A stretch of 64,000 nucleotides of DNA. It comes from Rhododendron vialii (taxonomy: Eukaryota; Streptophyta; Magnoliopsida; Ericales; Ericaceae). Below are positions 1 through 13,100 of this stretch, piece after piece. The stretch is taken from positions 28,245,852 through 28,309,851 of the forward strand of contig NC_080562.1 in NCBI RefSeq assembly GCF_030253575.1, written 5' to 3'. The notes beneath the pieces were generated by a model. That model was given only the letters and a program-made list of their open reading frames with translations, did not search any database and was not told the origin of the DNA. A program made the translations under genes and the position numbers. Every line of letters starts with the position of its first letter. Position 1 is the first letter of the stretch.

Positions 1-2365
1 TTGAAGGTTTAGTACTTTAACTGCAACAACTTTCTGACACTCATCAAGAACACCTTTATATACTGAACCAAAACTACCCATACCAATCAAATTGGTTGGA
101 GAAAAGCCATCAGTCACTTTAAGTAGACTTTGGTAGGACAATTGGGGAAATGAGTTTCCTAAGATTTTGACTGACGGTACATTTATTGTCCTTTTAAACA
201 AACACAGATAAAGGAAACACAAGAACAGAAGCAGCCCTAGAAGCCCCGAGGGTATAAAAGTACTTAATTTCATGGTAAGAGTAAATCCTTTATTTCCGGA
301 CCCTTCGGAGTTGCACGGTTGCAACTGCAATTCAGGTATTCCCCCACAGAGTTTCTTGTTTCCTTCAACAGAAAAGGCTGATGCATTCTGAAATACACCT
401 CTTTCTAGTACGGGACCCTCGAAATCATTGAATGATAGGTTTAGTTTCCTTAGAAAGACAAAGTCATCCAAGTAGTCTGGAATTTTTCCTGAGAGGTTGT
501 TGTTTCCTTCAACAGAAAAGGCTGATGCATTCTGAAATACACCTCTTTCTAGTACGGGACCCTCGAAATCATTGAATGATAGGTTTAGTTTCTTTAGAAA
601 GACAAAGTCATCCAAGTAGTCTGGAATTTTTCCTGAGAGGTTGTTGTGCGAAAGATCTAAGTCCTCCATACCTCTCAAAGTAGCTAAAGATGAAGGAAGG
701 GTGCCCCACAATTTGTTCCCTTTCATGTTTAGTGATGTAAACTTTACACAACTACCAAGAGAACTTGGAATATTACCGTCCAACATATTTTGAGAAACAT
801 CTAGTTCTTCTAGATTTTGGAGAAGTCCAATTTCCAACGGAAGGGAACCACTCAATTTATTATAGGCAAGGTTTAGATCCAACAACGATGAGAGACTGCC
901 AACTTCTTTGGGTATTATACCACTAAGATAGTTATGATCAAGATACAGCAACAATAAAAAATGGCATTTACCCATATGTGAAGGGATGTTCCCACGAAAA
1001 TTATTTCCAGATACGTTGAGATAAAGTAACGAAGTTAAGTTCTCAAAAGTTGTCGGGATCTCCCCGTGGAATTTATTTCCATCGAGGTTTAAAATCTGCA
1101 GCCTTTGAAGCTTCCCGATATCAGAAGGAATGTTACCACTTAAATGGTTCATGGACATGGAAAGAAAATGCAAATTGATTAGATTCCCTATGCCAGATGG
1201 GATACTCCCTACTATTTTGTTCTCAGCGAAGCTCAAAAACTAAAATTTAGTGGAAAAATTGCTGATTGATTCAGGCAACACACCTCCAAAGTTGTTGGTG
1301 GCTAGACCCATGACGGACAATCTAGTGGCATTGGTCAAAGTGTCAAGAAAGCTCAAGTCATCCACTTCCCCTGTTCCTAGAAGATTAACTTCAAGCACTA
1401 TACTCGTAAGATCAGGCACATTTTCCAAAGAAGGGACTTTTTCTATAAATTTGTTTCGCCCCAAGAACAGGTAAGCTAGTTTGGTGGCATTGGATATTGT
1501 GATAGGAATGGAACCAGTAAACAAGTTACTAGCAATAGTTAGGACTTGGAGATTAGGAAGAGTGATTCCTAGGTCTGAGGGAAGGCTGCCTTCAATTTGG
1601 TTTTCTGAAACTTCAAAGATTTCGATAGAAGAGAGATTATAGATTGAGAAAGGAATGGTACCAACCAAATTGTTCAACCCTAATTGAAGAGCTTTCAATT
1701 TTTTCCACCCACCAAGAGTATCCGGCACATTATTGCCAATCTTATTGTTAGTTGCAAAAATAATTGTAAGAGAAGATAGATTCCCAAGAATAGAAGGCAA
1801 ACTTCCTACTAGATTGTTTTTCGCAATATACAGCCCCTCGAGCTTACTCAAAGAACCGATCTCCGTAGGAATATTCCCTGTCAGCCTATTACCAGAAAAT
1901 TCAAGGCCAAGAAGGTTAGAGCAACTAGATAGATTTGTGGGAATTTCACCAGAACGGTATTGTTCACCAATGATATTCTTTGTAGTCTTCGCAAGTGGCT
2001 GAGTTCTGGGGGATTTCGCCACTCAAGCTGTTGTTGCGAAGCCATAGATTCCTGAGAAAGCTCAGATTTCCGATGTGGGGCGAAACAGACCCCGATAGTT
2101 TCTTATGATCATTCCTCAACCCGGTGACCCTCTGGTGTTGGCGGCCACATTTTACACCAACCCATTGACAAAAGTGGATGGATTCATTCCACGAGTTCAG
2201 AGCTCCAAAGGGATCACTAGTTATGGCTGCTTTGAATGCAAGCAAGGCTAGACGGTCAGTCTCGTTCCCGCCTTGCATAAAGCCAGCTACAAAAGAAGAG
2301 CCAGATTGCAAGCACAACAGAGAAACAACGTGCATGAAAAGGAAGAATAGCTTTAACATTGCCAT
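1..2365 (-). pseudogene. LRR receptor-like kinase, subfamily XII (EFR/XA21 type), copy 1, broken and cut by window edge
   Basis: Cell-surface LRR receptor kinase of the non-RD immune-receptor group. Reading leftwards from the ATG at 2365: hydrophobic signal peptide, LRRNT-like block (NETDRLALLAFK, then HFCQWVGVKCG), many LRRs, transmembrane region, and the start of the kinase. It leaves the window just after the ATP-binding lysine (VAVKVL). Against copies 2 and 3 it shows a 1-bp deletion near 2010, a second near 1952, and an E-to-TAG stop at 1240-1242. After that stop the frame stays open to the edge. A 144-bp in-frame internal duplication lies at 358-645. The residue before the Q of the glycine-loop/VAVK region is C (ECQK) where the paralogs have G. 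A translated product would end inside the LRRs. The disruption calls are direct from paralog alignment; loss of function is inferred. Confidence 0.93.
358..645 (-). repeat. 144-bp in-frame tandem duplication inside RLK copy 1
   Basis: Units 358-501 and 502-645 are almost identical (one visible C/T difference). Each encodes 48 residues covering the last LRR and the juxtamembrane-side cap (SGKIPDYLDD ... ASAFSVEGN). Copies 2 and 3 have one unit, so this is private to copy 1. The near-identity points to a recent event. Confidence 0.97.
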
Positions 2366-2454
2366 GCCAACGCGGTGATTGGAAATGTTAATGCTTCGTG
2401 CGTTGCTTGCTGATAACCAAGCTTTTAATAGAGAGTGTTGGTGCTCTAGTCAAG

Positions 2455-3167
2455 TGTAGCAGGCCGAGCTCAATTGTGATTCCACCATGGACCACCTCTG
2501 CTCCTCTGCCACCGCCAGCCGCCGCAAGGGCAGCTAACCCACTATAACTGTGCTCGGCCTGAGCCGAGGCATACCAGTCGTCGACTCTGCTTTTGCCTTG
2601 CGTCCGGCCACGGAGAGGATCTACGCCAAGCTCGGCCACCATTTTGGGGCGGCCCCGCGGATTATGTTGCCTAGCCCGGATTCCCTTCGGGCTCGGCTTC
2701 CCTTCAAGCTAGACAACCGACAGGTTCTTCTGAGCTCGGCCACCCGCACGGCCACGTGCCCACCCACATGCGAAGACGGTTACGCTATGGGATAATCATG
2801 AGCGCACATGGATCATGCCAGGTCACCCCCAAAAGCGGTTACCAGATCTGTTCGGTGACGTCACGGTGACATCGCCTGGCCCGCGCAAGGCACGTGCCTG
2901 TGCTTGGAGAGCAAGTCAGGGAGACTCTATAAATACTGAAGGATAACGCCTCTAGAAAGGTACGCACTCATACACGCGAATACCCACTCAAAACTCTAGT
3001 CTCTTCCCTTTCTTCCTGCACATACTTATCCTCTCACCGGAGGGCCTTGCCGGGCAACCCCCGGCAAGGTCTTAGTCGTGCGCTCACTGTGCAGGCTACG
3101 TGGAGAAGGCTAGGAAGCCACTGAACCAGCGGAGGAAGGACTCGAACCAGATATCACGGGCCACACA
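2455..3167 (+). mobile_element. Solo LTR in the promoter of RLK copy 1
   Basis: A 713-bp GC-rich block begins TG and ends CA, flanked by the 5-bp target duplication TCAAG (2450-2454 and 3168-3172). Copy 2 lacks it at the same place (its TCAAG is near 40793). It holds a TATA box (CTATAAATA near 2927) followed by a CT-rich transcript-start-like region, so it reads on the plus strand, away from the receptor gene. No internal retroelement coding was found. Family not identified; composition resembles Ty3-gypsy LTRs. Confidence 0.88.
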
Positions 3168-3209
3168 TCAAGCAACTTTCTTGTCAAGCAACGTACATCA
3201 ATTGTCCCA

Positions 3210-6200
3210 AATACGTTTTCAGACCGTATATTATTAGATAATTTGCTTACATTATCTTTCCAGGTTGGAGTTTGTGGAAACAGCCTCTCTACTCGCAGGG
3301 GTAAGGCTGCGTACATCCACCCTTCTCCAGACCCTGCAATGGCGGGAGCCTCGTGCACTAGGTTTGACTTTTTTTTTTTATGTGTAGTCAGATTACAGGT
3401 TTCCACTTATTTTCTACCGAAAGCTATACAAACTGAAATTCGGTGTTAGATATTTATGATTATTTTTACCCCACAGTTTGCAAGCCCAACAATGGATTTC
3501 ACAGCCTCGATGGCAAGCCATTTCTGATTGTTTCTGTTAGTCAATCGTGTGGTCTTTATTCTCATCAATGACATTATCGAATAGCGATTTTACCCCTCTT
3601 CATGCGCGAAAGTGCTGACTTTGAGAGGTCGAGAGGCCCGAATCATTGCCCATGGATCGATGGTGCATACTAGACTTTCTGTTTTTGTTTCTATTTTGCA
3701 TTTCTTTTGTTTGGAATTTCAATAGTTCTTGCCAGTCTGTGTAGTCAGAGTGCATTCCAATGGTTCTTCCCAATTCCCAATTGGACTTGGAATGTGGTCT
3801 GTACATGCTTATTGCAGATCATGCGATGCGGTATGTAGGAGGAAGCATTTGGTTGCGGTTGAGGGTAACACTAGAAGGAGGGGTAGATCATAATTGACAT
3901 AAGAGGATTTGGTTATGGTTGAGAGTAACACCAGGAGGGCTTAGGTGCTAAGAGTAAGAAGGTCAAGAGTTTAACTACTCTAAGGTGTTAATCTAACTAT
4001 TTTAGCAATAGTAACTTTCGCCGAACAAAAAAAAAAGAAGAGTAACACTATGAGAAGGGAGAGACATTAGAGGAGATAATTCGAAATGATCTAGGTTTTC
4101 TAAATATCATGAAACACAATGCCCTTTACAAAATTCAGTTAAAAAATGGATGCATTACCTGAACCCAATTGATTGGGACTTACTACTTTGTTTGGTTTTG
4201 GTAAAAGAGTTTAAATTCTTTCCGTCGGCAGTGGAAACCACGGGTTTTTCCACCACTGCCATTGTGGGCAAACCATGCATTTATTGTATTAATCTAAACC
4301 GTTCATCTTATATGACCTACGGAGTAGTATAACTCCACAAAAAATTAATTAGCTTGATCAGAAATTAATATGTATATCCAAAAATCAATTTTCTTTTATC
4401 AATGGAGGTTCATGGACGGTCTAACTTTAAAATTAGACAATGATCGCCCATTTTATAAATCGAAATTCTAATTTTGAAGCCTATAGAAGTCCAATCAAGT
4501 CTTTGTGTTGCTGGTCAAAAGCAAAAATGGAAAAGTAATATTGGTAGTTGTTTTTTTTTTTTTAAACTTTCGGAGAGGGAATTAAAGCAATATTCATGAT
4601 ACTATGTACTTATGTAGTAGTTAAATGTGAAAAGCAAGTTTACGTTAAAAATATGTATGTGCAGCCAAATTTTCAAGCCTATAGATGTCGGATCAAACTG
4701 ATATTTTGTGTGCATATGTCTGCGGACCTTATAAGATGAACGGTTCAGATTACAACAATGAACACACGGTGGGGCCAAAGTCATTTCCCGTGACGTGCAC
4801 TACACTTTCTGTTTATTTCAAAAAGAGAAATGTCAAAAATGTAAACCGTAAAAATTTACTATTGTTTATGGGCTCTTTCAATAGTCCTTCAGAAAGAGCC
4901 CATTCCAATGGCTCTCCCCATTCTCCAATTGGATATAGAAAACTTGAATTGCCTGCAGGTTTGCTCTTAAACGTCCATCACAGGGAGAAAAAGAAGAAGA
5001 AGGTATGGCAAGAGGACTCCATAAGTCAAGTCTTTGTCTTGCTGGTCTAAAGCAAAAATGGAAAAAGTAATTAATATTGGTAGTTGCTTTTACTTTTACT
5101 TTTACTTTTACTTTTGGAAAGGGATTAAATATGAAAAGCAAGTTTGCGTGAATGCGTTTATTAGGGATCACAGCCTCACGTCTATTCAGTCATTATTTTG
5201 GACAAACGTACTGGGTAGTTCAAGCATGGTAGGCATCTAACACAACTCTCTTTGTGAAAAACGCCGGCTTGCATGCAACAGTTCAAGCGCGATGGAACAA
5301 CTCCGGAACATCCAATTTTTCTTGTAGTGAATTATACATTGCAGACTCATTGAAGAAGTCTACGAATTATGACACTTATTTGCCCATTTACTTGTTGTCT
5401 TCCAGTGAAAATTGTTTCTTTGTGATCTGTAGAATATACATCATTTGTTTACCACTCCACTTGCGAGTCAGAGTTAGAGTCGGGAGAGTGTTAGTGCTTG
5501 TCCCATATTGATTAATTAGCACCTCTCCAAAATTAATACATGAGCATAGGTGACCTCCCTACGTATCACAATTTTCCCCTGCCCTCTGAGCAACCCCAAA
5601 CCGTTTCCAATTGTAACCACCCATTTGAAATTTGCTTGTTGGAAGTTAGACTTATTCCCTTATCCGGTGGTTGCATTTGAATCATGGATTTTGGCGAATT
5701 GTTCACGAAGAAAACAAGAGTAACAGGATCCATTTGAATTTACTTGTAGGAAGTTCCACTTCTTCCCTAATCGAGTACTCATAGCTGAGTTTATATCATG
5801 GATTTGGGCAGTTGTTCATGAGTGAAAGGAGAGTAGCCGAACCTATTTGAATTTTCTTATAGGAAGTCTGATTTCTTCCCTAATCTAGCGGCTACGTTTG
5901 AACCATGCATTTGGGGGAGTTGTTCGCTTAGGAAAAGGAGAGTAACTGGACACTTTAATGGCACAAAGAGCTTGATTAAGTGTTCATTCTCGTTTACAAG
6001 AGACAATCTGCTGCAACAATAGTCAGGAAAACTCAAAACCACTCTGCTTTGTACATTGACCTTCTCCGTTTAAGCTAACGCAAAGGCCGAGAACCATGTA
6101 AATGGAAAGGGAACCTTGTAAATGGAAAGGGAACGCATATATGCGGTAGGCACGTTTTGGCATATCGAAAGTGTGTCCGAACATGTCCCTGTCCCAATCA

Positions 6201-6740
6201 TTTCAAAAAAAGATACATTTTTCTAAGCATATTCTGTTTGAAACATAGCGTATATATATTGAGAAATCCAAAAGTACCTAATGAGGGGATAAATGCCAAA
6301 AATGCACATGAAATTCCTCTCTAGCCCTAGCCGGCTAATGCCAGGCAGAAATCGTTCTAAATGAAAAGCAAATCCTATACGTATGAATTCTTAACCGCCA
6401 TCTTCAATAATGTGAAATCGTTGACCACACATGCAGAAGATCCAAATCAATATAGTCGAAGGAGAAGGAGAGATAGCAACATGACACCATGAGTTAAGTA
6501 CATATAGGACCGACATGTTTGATTGAAGCTAGAACAATGTGCAGCATATAATATTCTGTGTGACAAATAGCTAAAGCAGGGGTGTTCGGGATTCATCATT
6601 GATTCTTGACTTGCAACTATCAGAACTAGAACTAGAATTCTGAGGAATCCTTTTAACTTTGTCTGTCCTCTTATAAAATTGTTTCCTCCGTGTGCAAATT
6701 CTGACTTCAGATTGATATAGTCATGAAACATTTCAAATAT
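3210..6740. repeat. RLK-upstream block, copy 1 (no gene)
   Basis: Non-coding sequence between RLK copy 1 and the SET gene. Parts at about 3210-3420 and 4150-6640 match 40850-45253, and 4171-6643 matches again at 45254-50272, with many small indels. The section 3420-4150 has no clear counterpart and ends in a poly(A)-like stretch near 4027, perhaps an old retroposed fragment. The far end (6370-6540) also resembles the distal 3' flank of copies 2 and 3 (about 33960-34140). No open frame here is conserved between the copies. Confidence 0.8.
5084..5115. repeat. (CTTTTA)n microsatellite
   Basis: About five perfect tandem CTTTTA hexamers. The matching site in the second block copy (near 42067) has about one unit, so the expansion is local. 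It creates a spurious alternating Phe-Tyr reading frame. Confidence 0.9.
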
Positions 6741-7176
6741 GACTACTGTAGTTTACAAGAAAGAGAACCAGATAAATACAAGGAAAAAGCCCTAAAACTA
6801 TAATGACTAAATTACCCTTAATCTAAAATAATATTACAAAAGGAACCCAAACATTAGTAAACTTACGTTCGTAACATGCACTAGTTGCGTCAAATGCATG
6901 CTTCTTACAAACAGGTAATGTGAAAAGAACCAGTATTTAAATTAGAAAATAAAATCATAAACCAAGTTCGGTGATTGAATCTATTATAAAACTCAGATGT
7001 ATAGATTGTCAAATTGCCTCAACCACCATGTCCAAAATCCCTTCAAAGAGGTGGAGGAGGAGAACAAAAGAAAATGAACTCCAGGTAACATGTCAAAATT
7101 CATGATTGGAAATTGTTTTTTACTAGTAACTAACAATGCTGACTTTCGCCGAGAAAAAGAAAAAGATGATTAGAAA
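6741..7176. other. 3' flank of the SET-domain gene
   Basis: AT-rich sequence directly downstream of the ASHH1-type stop codon (minus-strand gene). It probably contains the 3' UTR and poly(A) site, but no specific signal could be fixed. No other gene is seen. Confidence 0.5.
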
Positions 7177-10100
7177 TTAGTGTGTTAGATACTTCATCCC
7201 AGTTTCACTGTCTGCCTCTTCAGAAGACTTTGCTGCGCTGGATGGGGCTTGAGCAGGTGGTGGGCAGACAACATTCTTGACAATGGAAAAATGGAAGTCA
7301 AAGTCTGCTTTCAGCTTAGAGCAGCTGGCTCCTATCCATGTCATAGCTGCACTAATATCCACGTTGTCTTGGCTATCCCTCTCATGTTCTTCAATAGCAG
7401 GTCGAATGTCATCATATGAGGAGTTGAGCTTGGATGCAGCCAGGAATTTTATTTCCTATACAGAACAATCAAAGATGCTGATAATATATAAATTTATTTG
7501 GTTACAAGCGTGTAGAAAGTACAGCCCAAAAGATAGTCTCACTGGTGGTCATAATACTGACTAGAATATATTAATTCAACTAATGCACAAAATTAAGATG
7601 ACGCATACGGCAAGATTAATCAGTTAATAACATCCTTTAAATCCAAAGTTAGTTCCCATGTGTCTCAACTGCTGGTAATCCCTGCTGACCTCGAAATACG
7701 TTATCATTTCGCCAGATCCAGCATTCGTTCCACGGTTCGGCAACCGCATATTAGATCCTAATAGAGAACACAAGGTGGACAATCATACACCAGTACCTGT
7801 TAGTCCAGATTGAACATTGGATTGGACTACGAATCCAAGAGGACCACATATCCTGTGTCTCCTTGGAATTTTTCCAGTCACAATTACAGATGCATCGCAA
7901 AACTTGGGACACACAATCCATGTGAAATGTAGTATTACCTTACAGGACTGATATCCTCCTCTTAGTCCAGTCGAATAAACATGACCCAGAAGTTCTGTGC
8001 TCAGAGGGAATGGAAGAAACCATACAGGATGCTATGCAATTTTCTGTTCGTTCTTTTTTTCTCCCTCCTAAATTCTATCTGAAGCGTACAAAATTGAAAG
8101 CCTTGTATGACAAGGCATCATTATGCAATAGGGCTATCCAAAGACTCTTAACTGAAAATATTTGAACTGATATGTTTATATAAGTTATTTCATAGGGTAA
8201 GTAGACTGACCAAGATTCCGGTAAAGCATTCTGCGCAATGCTACCAAATCAAAGATCAAAAGAGGCATCTGAAACAAAAATAGTTTTGCCCCAATGAGAT
8301 TAGCAATGCTAGTGCTAGAATTTCTTCCCTACCCTAGCAACAAAGGCTACAGCTCACTCAAACAAATCTTTAGTTTTAAAGACAAAAGCCAAAGGAATGT
8401 AGAAAAGTCAAAAGCTAAAATAATGCCTAACTTCCTATAAATCTAAAATGGGCAAACATAGCCTTACAAGTTACCACTCAAAAGACAGTCCGCATGTATT
8501 ATTTCGGGTGCGGAAGTTATGCAACCTCAATCCTATATTTAACAAGCACCCTTCACAAAATCATAACGAGGAAGTACATGTACATCACATCTTGAACACA
8601 TTAGCAGAATTGAATGAACCCGACAAGTGATCCTGATTCCTGAGACATTGCACTAACAAAAGCTAATGAACCTAAAAGCCAAGAAAGTACAGTTTACGTA
8701 CATGCCCATCACTTGAAGAGTAAGTAAAGCTTGTACCTCACATTTCATGATTTCCTCTTGTGCTTTCTTTGATGTAAATAATTGCGCAACATGTTTTCCA
8801 TCGAGTTGCTTTCCACTTTTATGTATGGACTTTTTGTTGGCAAAGTGTGACATTTTCTTTGGAACAGCGCCTGACCCAATTTGATAATTCCGACAAGCAC
8901 TACTACTTTGAATTCGAGATATCAACACATTTCTTGGAGGAAAGGTTTGTCGAGTATCTTGGAAATATAATTTGTTCTCTTCACTCACTTCAGTTTTGAC
9001 AATGTTATTTGCCACCCCTGCGGAAAATGAATGAAGTGGCTCAACAACTGCAACATGGGACCCCAATTGAGGTTCAGATCCTGCACGACCACCAATTACC
9101 ATAAGGGAATCATTCTTCCCTCTGGCTAGGAACTCATGTCTAAAGGAACTTTTATCTTTTGGGACCATTAGTGAAGGCTCATCCTCTGCAGAATCATAAA
9201 GTGGTATTTCCTCGACAGTATATCTGCATCAAAACAGGTAGGATGAGATCAAAGAGGTAGTGCAAAACCAAAAACAAATACAATCGAGAAGAATGTTGGA
9301 ATCACATCATATCCAGCTTGATAGTTGACCCGGATTCCTAGGGATTTGATTGATATGGAATCCCATAATATTAGTACTTTGATTTTATTTTCTTTCCTTT
9401 TATGTTTCATTCTCTTGGGTATATATACCCCTCTTGTAAATACATTAATCAAGATTTCAATATATAATTCTTCGCTTTTTCTAGTTGGTATCAAAGCCGA
9501 CCTCTCTCTTTCTCTATCTCTTCAACCACTAGCCCTAGCCACCACCCTCCGATCACTCCTTTCTCTCTCTTTCTCTTGCTCTCCACGCTGCTGCCCTAGT
9601 TTCTCCACCAGTTGCTCTTCTGACAGCAACCTAGGGTTTCTTCTCTATTTGATTGCTGTGATCCGTTTAGGTCACAGTTGGTCACGTGTGTGACTTGTTG
9701 ATGTTGTAGAAAGGCCTTGTGTGCCCTTTCTATTCTACTTTTCTTGGGCTAACAGATTAGTGTGTAGCCCGCTTTCTTTATCACCACCAGGTTTATTGTC
9801 TGTCTGTTCGTGCTGCCTTCACAATGACTGATGGAAGTAAAATCACTTCTGTTGTGGAGTCATCAGTTGGTACGTCTGTAATCAAGCCTGAGTTGTTTCC
9901 GCCTATGCCCGGTGGTAAGGTAACAAGTGTGTTATTGAATGGCAGAAATTTTGCTGCTTGGTCTCGATCTTTTCGTCTCTTTGTGGGGCGGGGGGGCGAC
10001 AAGATGCTTGGCTCTTGGGTAAAATGCCTCGTCCCGCTGATGGTGATCCCAAAGTAGAACAATGGGATATTGATAATTGGACTATTCTTGGGTGGTTCTT

Positions 10101-13100
10101 TAGCTCTATGGAACTGTCTATTTTCAACATGTTTATGCATCATGAAACCACAGACAGCCTTTGGAAAGCTTTGACAAAAATGTATGCTCATTCTCATAAC
10201 GAAGCTCGTATATTTGAGTTACATCAGGAGATCTCCTGTGCATCTCAAGAGAGTTTGGGTTTGTCTCATAACGAAGCTCGTATATTTGAGTTACATCAGG
10301 AGATCTCTTGTGCATCTCAAGAGAGTTTGGGTTTGTTTGTGTCAGAATTCTTTGGATACTTGCAGGTGGGTGGGATGAGTTAGCCCAGTATGATCCAGTT
10401 AGTAGTGATTTCGGGGCAACGGCGGATGTCTCCGTTAAAAGGATGGATTGTCTTCACACTTATTTCTTTCTTATGGGTCTCAAGACAGATTTTTAAAACC
10501 TTCATGGTCAGATGCTCAATATTTCACCACTGTCATCTCTTTTGGATACCTTAGCCGTTGTGGATGGTGATGAGCGCAGGCGTCTTATTTCTACTCATAC
10601 CCTATCACCAGCTGTTGGGGTTGTATCTCATCAGATGGCATTTGCCGCTTCTTCGAGTTTTTGTCCTACTGGGGGTAAGAAAACTTGCCATCATTGCGGA
10701 GATCAAGGACATATTAAAGACACCTGCTGGAAACTTCACATCGAGTTAAAAGCTCAATTCAAGAAAAAAAATTGGACCCCCAGCAAAGTTACAGCCACTG
10801 TCGAGGCCTCAAATTCTCATCCTTCAGTTGTTGCCGAACTTCAGGCTCAGGTAGCAATGTTAATGTCTCAGAGGCCCACATCTATTCCGGCTCCTATGCC
10901 TTTTGCAACTACTACTGCCACTTTGGCCTCAGGTACTCCCACTGCATTTCATGTTCGCTCTGGAACTCCCTCATGGGTTCTAGACTCTAGTGCTAATGAC
11001 CATATGACGGGTGAGTTATCCTTGTTTTCTACTCCTTTGGCTTCCACTCATACATCTGTGTGTTTGGCTGACGGATCAGTTAATACCATAAGTAGTAAGG
11101 GGGACGTTAGAATCTCCTCTGATATTACTCTATTGTCAATCCTTTATGTTCCTCAATTAGCCTTCAATCTTTTGTCAGTCAGTCGTCTCGCAAAATCCTT
11201 TAATTGTGCTGTCATCTTCTTATCCGATTGTTGTCTTTTGCAGCACCGGAGTTCGAAGAGGATTTTTGGCAAGGGATATGAGCATGATGGACTATACTAC
11301 TTTGGTGACCCCCTTGATCCTGTGTTACAAGCTACCACCTCTGCCGTGTTTGATTTTCCAATTTTTGTTTCTTCTAAAGACTTATCTTTGTGGCATGCTC
11401 GATTGGGGCATGTTAATTTTCAGTATTTATGTTTAATGTTTCCAATTTTTTCCTAGGCTTGTCAACAATTTAAGTTTAAATGTGAAGTATGTGAGCTTTC
11501 CAAACATTGTCGTAAGCCTTATATTCCTCGAATGCATCGTGCTTCAGTTGTTTTTGATTTAAATCATTCTGATGTGTGGAGGTCTTCTCCTGTTACTGCT
11601 CTCTCTGGTTGTCGATATTAGGTTACATTTATTGATGACTTTTCCAGGTGCACTTGGGTTTATCTTCTAAAGAAAAATTCCCAAGTGTTTGAAAATTTTT
11701 GCCAATTCCTCTCCATGATTAAAACTCCGTTCAATATTGTGGTTCGGAGTCTGAGGTCAGATAATGGGGGGAATATGTGACAAGGGACCTTGTTTCTCAC
11801 TTGAACAAACGTGGTATTCTTCAGCAACTCACTTGTCTCCATGCCCCGGAACAAAATGGTGTTGCTGAACGAAAAAACCGTCATCTTATGGGCGTCACGA
11901 GATGCCTTCTCCAAGGCATGTATGTTCCCAAACCCTTCTGGCATATAGCAGTTCTTACTGCTACTTGATTAATCGTGTTCCTAGTCGGATTTTGGGTGGA
12001 AAATCTCCTCTTTCTGTTCTTCAGCCCGAAAAACCTCTATTCTCTATCCCTCCTAAGGTGTTTGGTTGTGTTTGCTTTGTTCAGAATAGGAGTCCTTCTC
12101 GAACAAAGTTGGATAACAATTCCATTAGGTGTGCATTCGTGGGTTATTCCTCTACGTCAAAAGGATATCGGTGTTGTAATCCTTCTCGTAGAATTTTAAA
12201 TTCTCTCGATGTGACTTTTTGGGAGGATACTTCTTTCTTTGTCAATCATACTTCTGTTAAATTTTCCTCCCCTATGGTTCCTATTGAGGATGTGCCCAGT
12301 CCTATTCCTATTCTCGATACTGTGAGTACTGTTCCTATTCTCGATATTGTGGATACTCTTGTTGCAGGTACACCAGAGCTTGTGTATAGTCGTTGCCCAC
12401 ATATCCCTAAGCAAGAATCCCCTTTGAATGAAGGTACCGTGCCTCTTCTCCTATTCTCTCCTCCCCTACCCGGCGGTACCCCACTAGGGACCATTGACCC
12501 CCTGACCGTTTTTCATTTTTTCCATCTACTAATCACCCAATTGAGCATCATATTTCATATAGTGCATTGTCCGTCCCTCTTCAGGCTTACATTGGGAAGC
12601 TTGATTCTATTTTCATTCCTCGGTCTATCAGAGAGGCTATGTTGAGTCGCCATTAGGTGGCTGCTATATAGGATGAAATGGTTGCCTTACAGAAAAATCC
12701 AAAAATCATACTTGGGATTTAGTGGCTCTTCCTAAAGGGGAGAAAACAGTGGGGTGCAAATGGGTGTTTGGTTTGAAACAGAAAGCTGATGGTTCTGTTA
12801 ATAGGTATAAAGCTCGGCCAGTTGTTAAGGGCTTTACTCAAGTTCCAGGGAAGGACTTCACTGCCACCTTTGCTCCAGTGGCAAAACTCACTAGAGTTCA
12901 CTTGCTTATCTCCCTTGCCATTTCTTATTCGTGGCCTTTACACCAAATGGATGTTAAGAATGCTTTTCTGAATGGGGATTTGGATGAGGTCATTTATATG
13001 GACCCCCCTCCGGGTTTTTTCGGGCTGAAGGGGAGTATGCTGGCAAAGTGTCATTTACGAAAAATCTCTGTATGGGTTGAAACAATCTCCTTGGGCCTGG

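Noticed and set aside
3120..3171. tRNA-like GGTTCGAGTCC on the minus strand
   Set aside because: No acceptor or anticodon arms around it; it is the end of the solo LTR.
4685..5050. 121-codon frame in the upstream block
   Set aside because: Not conserved as a frame in the second and third block copies (for example 41589-42114 is interrupted).
5034..5240. Phe-Tyr repeat protein
   Set aside because: Artefact of the (CTTTTA)n microsatellite; the sister block lacks the repeat.
8448..8630. 60-codon plus-strand frame
   Set aside because: Lies in intron 9 of the SET gene on the opposite strand, with no motif.
9249..9693. Open frames on both strands over the copia 5' LTR
   Set aside because: They span LTR, primer site and CT-rich leader; the same minus-strand frame recurs in the 3' LTR and has no domain.
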